A stretch of 64,000 nt of DNA from Paractinoplanes ovalisporus (GTDB lineage Bacteria > Actinomycetota > Actinomycetes > Mycobacteriales > Micromonosporaceae). Under the pieces are notes generated by a model. It saw only the letters and a program-made list of their open reading frames with translations. It did not search any database and was not told where the DNA came from. The translations under genes were made by a program, and so were the position numbers. The DNA is taken from NCBI RefSeq assembly GCF_016834655.1, contig NZ_JAENHP010000002.1, positions 434,001 to 498,000 on the forward strand, given 5' to 3'. Positions within the stretch are counted from its first letter, which is position 1. The number at the start of each line of letters is the position of its first letter. Shown piece by piece: positions 1 to 10,907 of the stretch.

Positions 1-1034
1 CCGAGATCAACGCCGCCTTCGGCACGTGGGGGCTCCACCCGGATTCACCGGCCGAGGTGGTCCGGGCGTTCGCGCGGTCGGGGGTCGACGTGCCGAACAC
101 GCGGGCCTGGGTGCTGCGCAAGGTCGACCACCCGGCCGTACGCCCGTTGCTCGAATACAAGGAGCTCTACCGCATCTGGACGGCGCACGGGTGGTCATGG
201 TGCGACGCCTGGGTGAGCCACGGCCGTTTCCGGCCCGAATACGTTCCGGGTGGGGTCGTCTCGGGCCGCTGGGCCACCCGGGGCGGTGGAGCGCTGCAGG
301 TCCCCAAGGCCGTCCGCCGGGCCGTGGTCGCCGACCCGGGCTGGACGTTCGTGGTGGCCGACGCCGGCCAGCTCGAGCCCCGCGTCCTGGCCGCGATCTC
401 GTCCGACGAGCGGTTCGCGGCCGCGGCCGCCGCCGGTGACCTCTATGCCGCGCTGGCCGCCGACTCGTTCGACGGCGACCGCGCCAAGGCCAAGCTCGCC
501 CTGCTCGGCGCCATGTACGGGCAGACCGGCGGCGCCGCGATCCCGGCCCTCGCCGTGCTCCGCAAGAGTTATCCGACCGCCTTCGAGTTCGTCGAGCAGG
601 CCGCCCGCGTCGGCGAGGCCGGTGGGCTGGTCCGTTCGTGGCTGGGCCGCACCTGCCCGCCCTCGTCCGGGGCCTGGCGTGACGCCGGCCTCGACCCGCC
701 GGAGGAGGCCGGTTCGGCCGAGGCGCCGCAGGGCGGAGCGTCCGGACGGGCCCGGGGGCGCTTCACCCGCAACTTCGTCGTCCAGGCGACGGCCGCCGAG
801 TGGGCGCTCGTGCTGCTCGCCACCCTGCGGACGGCCCTCGACGGCACCAAGGCCGAGATGGTGCTCTTCGTCCACGACGAGGTGGTGGTGCATTGTCCCG
901 TCGAACAGGCCGACGAGGTGGTCGCGGCCGTTCACGAGAGCGCCGCCCAGGCCGGTCGCCTGCTCTTCGGCGACACGACCGTCCGTTTCCCGCTCGACGT
1001 GTCCGTCGTCGCCGCCTACGCCGACGCCAAGTGA
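1..1034 (+). CDS. DNA polymerase I-like family A polymerase, C-terminal part (5' end outside window)
   Basis: The reading frame is open from base 3, so the gene begins upstream of the window. What is visible is about 343 residues of a family A polymerase palm/fingers domain. Recognisable parts are motif A as DAGQLEPRVLA, a motif B region ending in GAMYGQT, and motif C as FVHDEVVVH carrying a catalytic Asp. This matches the actinobacterial bifunctional 3'-5' exonuclease/DNA polymerase group rather than housekeeping PolA, because motif A lacks the usual DYSQIELR wording. A Gly/Ala-rich insertion lies between motifs B and C. The exonuclease part would lie upstream and is not visible. The role is presumably template-directed repair synthesis in the cytoplasm; that is inference from the family. 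Confidence 0.85.
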   Translation, partial: EINAAFGTWGLHPDSPAEVVRAFARSGVDVPNTRAWVLRKVDHPAVRPLLEYKELYRIWTAHGWSWCDAWVSHGRFRPEYVPGGVVSGRWATRGGGALQVPKAVRRAVVADPGWTFVVADAGQLEPRVLAAISSDERFAAAAAAGDLYAALAADSFDGDRAKAKLALLGAMYGQTGGAAIPALAVLRKSYPTAFEFVEQAARVGEAGGLVRSWLGRTCPPSSGAWRDAGLDPPEEAGSAEAPQGGASGRARGRFTRNFVVQATAAEWALVLLATLRTALDGTKAEMVLFVHDEVVVHCPVEQADEVVAAVHESAAQAGRLLFGDTTVRFPLDVSVVAAYADAK

Positions 1035-1041
1035 CGCCCGG

Positions 1042-1160
1042 GGTGACGTCGCAGTGAGCGGAGCGCGCTGGGGACCCGGAGTGAGGTCGCAGTGGGTGAA
1101 GCACGCTTGGGAGCCCGGGGGTGACGTCCCAATGGGTGGAGCGCGCCGGGGGCGGCGGTG
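1042..1160. repeat. Three imperfect 38-40 bp tandem repeats
   Basis: Three copies begin at 1042, 1080 and 1120. Each starts with a GGTGACGTC-like core, then CAGTGRGYGRAGCRCGC-like sequence, then a G-rich run ending in CCCG. They fill the gap between the polymerase gene stop and the metH riboswitch. Periods are 38 and 40 bases, with several substitutions between copies. No protein product is supported. The copies look like a minisatellite; a role in transcription is possible but not shown. Confidence 0.75.
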
Positions 1161-1183
1161 GGAAATCGGGTACCTTTGTGGGT

Positions 1184-1269
1184 CCGAAGCGAGAGGCGCT
1201 GCAACGGGGTGACACCCGCCACGCTCGCTCGGTGGAAACCGACCAAGGGCGCCTCCGTTGAACCGGAGG
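1184..1269 (+). promoter_or_regulatory. S-adenosylhomocysteine (SAH) riboswitch upstream of metH
   Basis: The layout matches the SAH riboswitch. P1 is CCGAAGCGAG (1184-1193) pairing with CTCGCTCGG (1224-1232). The conserved core GAGGCGCTGCAA follows, then the short P2 hairpin CGGG-GTGACA-CCCG and the conserved CCACG before the P1 3' strand. The pseudoknot strand GCGCCTC (1249-1255) pairs perfectly with GAGGCGC (1193-1199). The same 3' strand can instead form CCTCCG (1252-1257) with CGGAGG (1264-1269), which hides the metH Shine-Dalgarno sequence. SAH binding would favour the pseudoknot and free the ribosome site, giving an ON switch. SAH riboswitches are known upstream of ahcY, metH and metE; the translational mechanism here is inferred. 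Confidence 0.9.
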
Positions 1270-1277
1270 TGGTCGGT

Positions 1278-4958
<3,681 letters not shown>

Positions 4959-4977
4959 CCCCGTACGTGATCAAGGC

Positions 4978-5394
4978 ATGGGGCAAGATCGTCGGGTGAC
5001 CACACTCGACGCTCTGCTGGCCCAGGCCCGTGCCGGCATGCGACGGCTCGACCCGGAGGAGACCCGGGCGGCCGTCGCCGCCGGGGCGTTGCTGATCGAC
5101 ACGCGTACGGACGTCCAGCGCCGCACCCAGGGTTCGCTGCCCGGGGCGATCGTCATCGACCGTACGGTGCTCGAATGGCGCCTCGACCCGCTGTCGCCGC
5201 ACCGCATTCCCGAGGCCACCGGCCACGACCGGGTCGTGATCGTCCTGTGCCGGCAGGGCTACAGTTCCAGCCTGGCGGCGGCCAGCCTGCGCGCGATCGG
5301 CCTGACCAACGCGACCGACCTGGCCGGCGGAGTCGAGGCGTGGCTCGCGGCCGGTTTGCCGACCACCACCGACCCCGAGGATGTGCGTTACTGA
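4978..5394 (+). CDS. Rhodanese-like domain protein
   Basis: A single rhodanese domain of 138 residues. The catalytic loop is CRQGYS with the persulfide-forming Cys at residue 91, preceded by the family's DTR at 41-43 and followed by GGVEAW. It probably transfers sulfane sulfur in the cytoplasm; the acceptor is unknown. Two starts are possible. ATG 4978 has a weak AAGG upstream. GTG 4996 is preceded by CAAGAT and six bases, which fits the leaderless pattern seen elsewhere in the window and gives a more family-like N-terminus (VTTLDALL). The stop overlaps the next gene's ATG as TGATG, so the two are translationally coupled. A role beside metH in sulfur metabolism is suggested by position only. 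Confidence 0.88.
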   Translation: MGQDRRVTTLDALLAQARAGMRRLDPEETRAAVAAGALLIDTRTDVQRRTQGSLPGAIVIDRTVLEWRLDPLSPHRIPEATGHDRVVIVLCRQGYSSSLAAASLRAIGLTNATDLAGGVEAWLAAGLPTTTDPEDVRY

Positions 5395-5726
5395 TGCCGC
5401 TGCTCTTCTCCTACGGCACGCTCCGCGACCCCGCGGTGCAAAGAGCCAATTTCGGCCGTACGCTCCCCACCCGCCCCGACCGCATCACCGGCTACCGCCT
5501 CGACTTGCTGGAGATCGCCGACGCCGAGGTGGTGGCCCTCAGTGGCGAGTCGCACCACCCCATCCTGGTCGCGACCGGTTCCCCCGAAGACACAGTGGAC
5601 GGCGCGGTCCTCGACCTCACCGACGACGACCTGCTGCGCGCCGACGACTACGAGGTCTCCGACTACCACCGAGTCGAGGTCCCGCTCGCCTCGGGCGGCA
5701 CAGCCTGGGTCTACGTGGCCCGATAG
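5394..5726 (+). CDS. Gamma-glutamylcyclotransferase (AIG2-like) family protein
   Basis: A small 110-residue protein with the family signature YGTL at residues 7-10 near the N-terminus. It has an acidic segment DDYEV with E87 in the position of the proposed catalytic glutamate. Proteins of this fold release pyroglutamate from gamma-glutamyl peptides or amines. The substrate cannot be assigned here. It is coupled to the upstream rhodanese gene by a TGATG overlap, so the two probably form an operon. About 150 bases without a visible gene separate it from the opposite-strand DUF4142 gene. Confidence 0.85.
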   Translation: MPLLFSYGTLRDPAVQRANFGRTLPTRPDRITGYRLDLLEIADAEVVALSGESHHPILVATGSPEDTVDGAVLDLTDDDLLRADDYEVSDYHRVEVPLASGGTAWVYVAR

Positions 5727-5875
5727 CCGCCGACTGCGCTGAGCAGGTAGCGGGCCGCGCGGCGGCGGGTTCGGAACAGCCCTCTCGCATAGCTGCCGAG
5801 GCTGAGGCCGAGCAGTACCGCCAGGCGTCGACTACCCGGGAACCGCGGCGTCCAGGCGGTCAGAGCTGCGAAGCG

Positions 5876-6703
5876 TCAGTAGTAGGAGCGGTAGCGGCGA
5901 CGGCGACGGCGGTGCGGGTCGCTCCACAGGCGGCGGCTCAGGAACAGCGCTATGCCCGCGATCGCCACCGCGATGACGCCGACCACCGGCAGGCTCAGGG
6001 ACGACGCCGGGTCGTTCTGGTCGGCCGACGACAGAACCGCGCCGCCGGCGCCGGCGGCGCTGCCGCCCGCGGGGGCCGCGGTGGTCGGCGGGGGAGCGGT
6101 GGGCAGGGCCGCGAAGTCGACCAGGGTGCTGCTCTCGAGCAGCGTCAGGTGGGTCATCACGAACTGGTTCGCGCGCTGCGCCAGCTTGCGGATCGTGTCG
6201 TTGCGGGTGCTCGTGCGGATCGTCGCGATGGCCGGGAAGATCTTGCCGTGGGCGGCCCGCAACCGGTCGATGTAGATCTGGTCGAACTCCTCGCCCTCGG
6301 CGTTCGCCATCTCGTCGAGCCAGCCCTGCTGGTCCTCGTTGGGCTCGTCGGGCAGGTCGATCTTCAGCTTGGTCGCCGCGTTGCGCACCATCTCGTCGAG
6401 CACGACGTGCTGGCTCGCGATGTCCTGGCCGATCTTCTTGATCTTCGGGTTGTTCGAGCGTTCCTGGGCCATCTCGCCGGCCGGGATCTCCCACAGGCCG
6501 GCCAGGCGCACCTTGACCGCGAAGTCACGGTCGGCCTCGGCCACCTTGCCCTTGCCGGTGTCGGTGATCAGCTGGTTCGGCGGCAGCGGCACACCCGGTT
6601 CGGCCAGAGCCGCGCTGGGTTCGATCAACGTCAACGCCGCGGTGGCGACGGCCACCCCGACCAGCCGATGGCGCCAGCGGAACACACGAGCGACGGCGGA
6701 CAC
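5876..6703 (-). CDS. DUF4142 domain-containing secreted/membrane protein
   Basis: A 275-residue protein with an N-terminal signal segment (about residues 12-33, ending in ALA). A helical DUF4142 domain follows at about residues 50-190, then a Pro/Ala/Gly-rich linker. One membrane helix lies at about 238-255, before a very basic tail (RRRRRRYRSYY). This predicts an extracytoplasmic domain tethered at the C-terminus. The function of DUF4142 is unknown; some members resemble ferritin-like bundles. The GTG start has GGGAGG seven bases upstream. The gene stands alone, with a gene-free upstream region of about 290 bases shared with the end of the GH64 gene. Confidence 0.85.
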   Translation of the reverse strand: MSAVARVFRWRHRLVGVAVATAALTLIEPSAALAEPGVPLPPNQLITDTGKGKVAEADRDFAVKVRLAGLWEIPAGEMAQERSNNPKIKKIGQDIASQHVVLDEMVRNAATKLKIDLPDEPNEDQQGWLDEMANAEGEEFDQIYIDRLRAAHGKIFPAIATIRTSTRNDTIRKLAQRANQFVMTHLTLLESSTLVDFAALPTAPPPTTAAPAGGSAAGAGGAVLSSADQNDPASSLSLPVVGVIAVAIAGIALFLSRRLWSDPHRRRRRRYRSYY

Positions 6704-6930
6704 GTCAACCTCCCTAGCGACGAGAACTGCGTTTTCCCAGGCCCCTGACGAGAACAGGTACGCAGCCGCGCGCCGGTCGGATCAAAGAAATCTCACAGAA
6801 ACACGACCGTGCTTCCAAAAGCGTGAAAGCAAAGCGGACAAACAGGTCCGACCCGGACGAAGAAGACCGTCTAATCAGGTCATCGCGGCGCACCGGGCGG
6901 GCGGCGTGGAGAGGGCTGTTCCCCGATGGG

Positions 6931-6976
6931 CAAAAAGCGAGGCCGACCGGCTCCGGGCGGGAACCGATCGGCCTCG
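6931..6976 (-). terminator. Rho-independent terminator of the GH64 gene
   Basis: On the minus strand the arm CGAGGCCGA pairs with TCGGCCTCG (6938-6946 with 6968-6976) around a 21-base loop and is followed by GCTTTTTG. It lies 15 bases past the GH64 stop codon. Confidence 0.85.
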
Positions 6977-6990
6977 ATGCAACGCGGGCT

Positions 6991-8424
6991 CTACAGGGGC
7001 AGCCAGAGCGCCAGCACGTTCGGCGGCTCCCAGCCGGGCAGCGAGGTGTGCGCCTGCCGGCACTGGTAGCGCTTGCCGTTGTAGGTGACGATCTGACCCA
7101 CCGCGTACGGCGTGTTGGCCGCCCACGTGGTGGTCCCGGCCGGCGGCGTGGTCGGCTGGGTTGTCGGCGGCCGCGTGGTCGGCGGTGCCGTCGTGGGCTG
7201 GGTGGTCGGCGGCGTGGTCACCGGCGGGTTCCCGCCGGCCCCGAACGGGCTCATGATGATGCCGGCCCGCTGCGGGTCACCGTCGTTGACCAGCGACTCG
7301 AAACCGCCGACGTCGTCGTACGCGAACCCGTACGCCTTCCCGTCGGCCATGTTCGCGTGGATGATCCGCGAGTAGTGGTTGGCCGCGCTGTTCTTGTAGA
7401 ACGCGTTCGCGTCCAGCACCGGCTCCTGCGTCGAGGTGCCGAGCGTGCCCCGCACCAGCGCCGTGCAGATGGTGCGCCGCACCTCGCTCTGGATGAACGG
7501 CGCCACGTTGGGCGCATTGAACACGCCGTCGCAGCCCCACACGTTCGACGTCGAGGGCTTGTCGACCGTGGCGACCTCGGCCCCCGAGCTGTCCGTGAAG
7601 CGCATCGTGTTACCGACCGTACGGCCGAAGAACTTGCGGTTCGGCTCGGCCGAGCGCGGCACCACGGTCAGCGTGCGGCTGGTGTAGGCGGCGAAGGCCG
7701 AATTGATGTACGAGTCCAGGTAGTTCGCGTTGAACAGACCGGCGTCGGTGGCCTTGCCCGGCGCGAGCACCCGCAGCACCGTGCCGTCGGAGCGGGTGAT
7801 GACCGACCGCTCCCAGCCCGGCTGCGCCTTGATCGCGTTGATCACCTTGTTGCGGCCGTCGTTGACCACATCGCCCGTACGCTTCGTCTGGCCGGCGCCG
7901 TTGGTGACGGTGACCGCGTGCGGGATGCCGAAGAAGTCGACCTGCGAGCTGTTCAGCCACAGCCCGGAGTCGTTGAACGTGAACTCGCTGGTGTCGAACA
8001 GGGTGTTGAAGTTGGGGTCGCCGGGGGCCCAGGGTGCGGGCTGCACGAAGCCGTCCGGCGTGATGAAGAACTTGATCTTGTCGCGCAGCGCCATGTAGAC
8101 GCGGCCGGACAGGCCCTTGGGGATGCGGATCGTGGTGCTGCCGCCGTTGCCGGGGCCGGGGATCGACACGTCGGGGGCCGGGGTCGGGGGGAGGCCGCCG
8201 GCGGGCCACGGCGAGAACGCGCCGGCGCTGTTCACCGAGCCCCAGCGGCCGTTCATGATGCCGATGACGTAGAGGTGGACCGCGTCGCCGCGGCCGGTGT
8301 TGTTGGTGACGGTGACGGGGAGGATGGCGGGGGATGCCGCCGAGGCGGGCAGTGTGACCGCCGCAATGGGCGCGGCGACGGCCAGGGCCGCCACCGCGCT
8401 CAGCCATGCGGTGCGCTTACGCAA
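6991..8424 (-). CDS. Secreted GH64 beta-1,3-glucanase with C-terminal carbohydrate-binding module
   Basis: It hydrolyses beta-1,3-glucan (laminarin, fungal wall) outside the cell. Of the 477 residues, 1-30 form a signal peptide (cleavage near ASAA). About 33-385 is a GH64 thaumatin-like domain. The catalytic pair is E147 (DTSEF) and D163 (QVDFF), with the same 16-residue spacing as the E154/D170 pair described for the Streptomyces matensis laminaripentaose-producing enzyme. A Thr/Pro linker follows at about 398-430. The C-terminus is a CBM5/12-like module with spaced aromatics (WAANTPYAVGQIV). It has a GGAG-type ribosome site, its own terminator, and an upstream motif shared with the neighbouring GH43-type gene, so the two are probably co-regulated. 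Confidence 0.92.
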   Translation of the reverse strand: MRKRTAWLSAVAALAVAAPIAAVTLPASAASPAILPVTVTNNTGRGDAVHLYVIGIMNGRWGSVNSAGAFSPWPAGGLPPTPAPDVSIPGPGNGGSTTIRIPKGLSGRVYMALRDKIKFFITPDGFVQPAPWAPGDPNFNTLFDTSEFTFNDSGLWLNSSQVDFFGIPHAVTVTNGAGQTKRTGDVVNDGRNKVINAIKAQPGWERSVITRSDGTVLRVLAPGKATDAGLFNANYLDSYINSAFAAYTSRTLTVVPRSAEPNRKFFGRTVGNTMRFTDSSGAEVATVDKPSTSNVWGCDGVFNAPNVAPFIQSEVRRTICTALVRGTLGTSTQEPVLDANAFYKNSAANHYSRIIHANMADGKAYGFAYDDVGGFESLVNDGDPQRAGIIMSPFGAGGNPPVTTPPTTQPTTAPPTTRPPTTQPTTPPAGTTTWAANTPYAVGQIVTYNGKRYQCRQAHTSLPGWEPPNVLALWLPL

Positions 8425-8469
8425 GTCGGCTCCTCAAGTGTTCGGGTGAGGAGCAGAATGTTTTGGAAA

Positions 8470-8485
8470 GTTAACAGTTGTCAAT
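8470..8485 (-). promoter_or_regulatory. Promoter -35 overlapped by an operator-like motif, GH64 gene
   Basis: Read on the minus strand the site is ATTGACAACTGTTAAC, an imperfect palindrome containing TTGACA. Eighteen bases further comes CATTCT, a plausible -10. The site lies 46-61 bases before the GH64 start codon. A nearly identical motif lies in the same place before the GH43-type gene. Confidence 0.6.
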
Positions 8486-8512
8486 GCATCGCTGCCAACC
8501 CTGCCCGAACGA

Positions 8513-9568
8513 TCACTCGAAGAACTTGAGCCCGAACCCGGTGTTCGAGTTCGCGCCGGGCACGTTGGCGCGGGTGTAGGTGGTGTTGCCCCACCAGACG
8601 AACGTGCCGGTGTACCAGTAGCGGTTGGCCCATGAGTAGGGCGTGCCCTTCGGAACCGCGTGATACATCATCGGGAACCGCGGACCGGCCGGCGGGCTCG
8701 TCGCGATGTCGCCGTTGAGCAGCACGAACGTGTGGTGGCCGGGCCCGTTGGCGTACAGCGTGGGGTCCCAGCCGGCCATCATGGTGGCGCGGTTCGAGCC
8801 GAAGACGCAGCCGTTGCTCTTGTACCAGTCCCACACGTAGGTGGGGTCGCCGCCGGCCCGCAGCCGCAGGTCGGCCAGGCAGTACTGGTCGCTCCAGCTG
8901 CCGTTGGCCGAGTACACGATGTGCAGCTGCCCGTTCGGGTCGCGGATCGGTTCCGGGCCCTCGTTGATGAACGGGTTGCCGACAACACGCTCCCAGCTCT
9001 CCCGCGGCTGCGAGATGACGTAGCGGGCGCCGGTGGTCGTGGTGGGGCTGCTCATCCGGGCGATGTAGAGGTTCTGCTCGACGTTGGTGTCGCCGGCCCA
9101 GCCCGACCACACGAACCAGCGCTGGCCGTTGAAGGTGAACATCGAGCCGTCGATGGCCCACTTGTCGTCGGGCAGGGCCATCCGGGTCTCGGCCGTGTAC
9201 CCGCTGGCGGGCGAGGCCGAGCTGATCGCGTACATGCGGTGGGCGGCGCCCCGGCCGGCCGAGAAGTGGATCCAGTAGCGGCCGCCGTCGACGGCGATCT
9301 CGGGCGCCCACACCTCGCCCAGGTTGCGGGTGTCGGTCCAGACCTGCCGCTGGGCGGCCGCGGCCAGCCCGTCGGTCGAGGACGCCTGCCGGACGGCGAT
9401 GCCGCCGCCGGTCGACTGCACCGAGATGTACGTGCTGCCGACCCGCAGGACGCTCGGGTCGGCGGCACGCAGGGGAGTCTGCCCGGCCTCGGCCGGGGTT
9501 GCCGTCTGCACGAGGGCGGCCGTCAGCACGACGGTGGCCGCCAGCGCGACGCGGCGAACGATCTTCAT
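8513..9568 (-). CDS. Secreted GH43-type five-bladed propeller glycosidase
   Basis: A 351-residue protein with a signal peptide (about 1-28, ending AEA). Three acidic residues sit where GH43 enzymes have base, pKa modulator and acid: D37 in ADPSVL, D140 in WAIDGSMF and E203 in INEGPEP. The rest shows repeated Trp/Gly propeller blades. Family members remove arabinose or xylose from plant polymers, or cut arabinan. The exact substrate is not clear, and it could belong to a GH43-like unclassified group. The start has GAGGGG seven bases upstream. It lies upstream of the GH64 gene on the same strand, 88 bases apart, and has its own promoter motif. Confidence 0.75.
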   Translation of the reverse strand: MKIVRRVALAATVVLTAALVQTATPAEAGQTPLRAADPSVLRVGSTYISVQSTGGGIAVRQASSTDGLAAAAQRQVWTDTRNLGEVWAPEIAVDGGRYWIHFSAGRGAAHRMYAISSASPASGYTAETRMALPDDKWAIDGSMFTFNGQRWFVWSGWAGDTNVEQNLYIARMSSPTTTTGARYVISQPRESWERVVGNPFINEGPEPIRDPNGQLHIVYSANGSWSDQYCLADLRLRAGGDPTYVWDWYKSNGCVFGSNRATMMAGWDPTLYANGPGHHTFVLLNGDIATSPPAGPRFPMMYHAVPKGTPYSWANRYWYTGTFVWWGNTTYTRANVPGANSNTGFGLKFFE

Positions 9569-9621
9569 GGCGAAACCCCTCGGGGATGGGGGAATGGGGA
9601 TTCTCCCGAGGATCGGCCGCC

Positions 9622-9639
9622 GTTTACATCGTTGTCAAC
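9622..9639 (-). promoter_or_regulatory. Promoter -35 overlapped by an operator-like palindrome, GH43-type gene
   Basis: Minus-strand GTTGACAACGATGTAAAC is an 18-base palindrome with 14 of 18 positions symmetric, resembling LacI-family operators. It contains TTGACA with GATCCT 18 bases downstream as a possible -10. It differs from the GH64 motif chiefly by two extra central bases. Confidence 0.6.
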
Positions 9640-9718
9640 GCGCCGAAAGGGCACCGAGGGGTGAAAAAGGGCAAGCGCCGCCCCGGCGCCGGCACGCCGT
9701 CGAAGATCCGCGCCGGGA

Positions 9719-9901
9719 TCAGACGGGTTCGGGCGTCGCCTCGGGCAGCAGCACACCGTTCTCGCGCGACCGGCTGAGCGCGATGTTCGCGGCGTGCAGG
9801 TACGCCCGATTCCCGCTCGCTACGTACTCGGCACGGAGAAGGGCGGCGATCTCGTTCGCGGTGGTGACGGAACGGGCCTCGGCGTCGACAGTTCGGAACA
9901 T
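9719..9901 (-). CDS. Small hypothetical protein (60 aa)
   Basis: I do not recognise this 60-residue protein. It is soluble, predicted helical (TTANEIAALLRAEYVASGN), with no signal peptide, membrane segment or Cys motif. A weak GAGAAAG stands about seven bases before ATG 9901. It is divergent from the S66 peptidase gene with about 120 bases between them. Codon use is similar to its neighbours, which favours a real gene, but the evidence is limited. Confidence 0.5.
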   Translation of the reverse strand: MFRTVDAEARSVTTANEIAALLRAEYVASGNRAYLHAANIALSRSRENGVLLPEATPEPV

Positions 9902-10012
9902 GGCTCACGCTTTCTCGATCAGGAACTGAAACATGATGCGCCGTAATGAGCCCGAAATCATCAACCGAAACGGTGTTGACGGCACCGCCCCCCGGATGAT
10001 CACGCAAACACC

Positions 10013-10028
10013 TACGATCACCGATGTG
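10013..10028 (+). promoter_or_regulatory. Leaderless promoter element of the S66 peptidase gene
   Basis: TACGAT (10013-10018) is followed by seven bases and GTG 10026. There is no Shine-Dalgarno sequence. This fits an actinobacterial -10 box with transcription starting at or next to the start codon. Confidence 0.55.
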
Positions 10029-10907
10029 ACAGGTGGTGCGTACGGGCCGTTGCGGTGGCCCCGGCTCCGGCTTGGAGACCGGGTGCGGATGGTGTCCCCG
10101 GCCAGTTTTCCGGAGGAGGAGGGCTGGCGGGAGTGGGCCGCCGGCGAGCTCGCGGCCTGGGGCCTCGAGGTCGACTTCGGGCGACACGCCGACGACCGTT
10201 TCGGATACATGGCCGGGCGGGACGACGACCGGCTGGCCGACCTCGAAGACGCGTTCCGCGACCCCGGCGTACGGGCGATCATCACGACCCGGGGCGGGGC
10301 CGGCGCCTACCGGATAGCGCCGCGCGTCGACCCCGCGCTCGTGCGGGCCGACCCCAAGCCGATCGTCGGGTTCAGCGACATCACCTACCTGCATCTGGCC
10401 CTGCTCGACACGACCGGGCTGGTCGGCGTCCACGGCTGGATGGGCGCCACCGGCTGCCGGGAACTGCTGTTCACCGCCGAGCCGGCCGTGCTGCGGGCCG
10501 ACCCCGGGGCGCCCTCGGCGGCGGTGACCATTCCCGGCCGGGCCACCGGACGGCTGATCGGCGGCAACACCAACGCCGTGGCCGGGATGATCGCCGCCGG
10601 TCTGCCGTCGTTGTCCGGGGCCATCCTCTGCCTGGAGGCGTCGCACCGGCCCGGCTTCGACCAGTTCCTCTGGCAGATGGCCCGCTCGGGGTCGCTCGAC
10701 GGCCTGCGCGGCGCGGCGATCGGCGACCTGCAGGGGCAGGAGGAGGCGTACGGAGAAATCCGCACCCGGCTCGGGGCGCTGGGAATTCCCGTGCTCGGCG
10801 GCCTCCCGTTCGGGCACATCGACGACATGATCTGCATGCCGCTCGGCACACCGGCCACGATCGACACCGAGGCCGGCACGCTGACCGTGGAATCGGGGGC
10901 CCGGTGA
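10026..10907 (+). CDS. Peptidase S66 (LD-carboxypeptidase) family protein
   Basis: Muramoyltetrapeptide LD-carboxypeptidases remove the terminal D-Ala from peptidoglycan tetrapeptides during wall recycling; some relatives cleave microcin C-type compounds instead. In 293 residues all three catalytic positions are visible: nucleophile S117 in GFSDIT, E204 in LCLEASH and H264 in LPFGHIDD. The oxyanion region TTRGGAGAYR is also present. GTG 10026 is chosen because it has a -10-like TACGAT just upstream; an in-frame ATG at 9933 would add 31 unconserved residues. There is no signal peptide, so it acts in the cytoplasm. The stop overlaps the next gene's GTG (GTGA). Confidence 0.87.
   Translation: MTGGAYGPLRWPRLRLGDRVRMVSPASFPEEEGWREWAAGELAAWGLEVDFGRHADDRFGYMAGRDDDRLADLEDAFRDPGVRAIITTRGGAGAYRIAPRVDPALVRADPKPIVGFSDITYLHLALLDTTGLVGVHGWMGATGCRELLFTAEPAVLRADPGAPSAAVTIPGRATGRLIGGNTNAVAGMIAAGLPSLSGAILCLEASHRPGFDQFLWQMARSGSLDGLRGAAIGDLQGQEEAYGEIRTRLGALGIPVLGGLPFGHIDDMICMPLGTPATIDTEAGTLTVESGAR

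Noticed and set aside
1042-1160. Possible CRISPR array
   Set aside because: The copies are adjacent, diverged and have no unique spacers; only three are present and there are no cas genes.
1184-1269. Cobalamin or SAM riboswitch before metH
   Set aside because: There is no B12-box pattern or SAM-I/II core, whereas the SAH riboswitch helices and conserved bases all fit.
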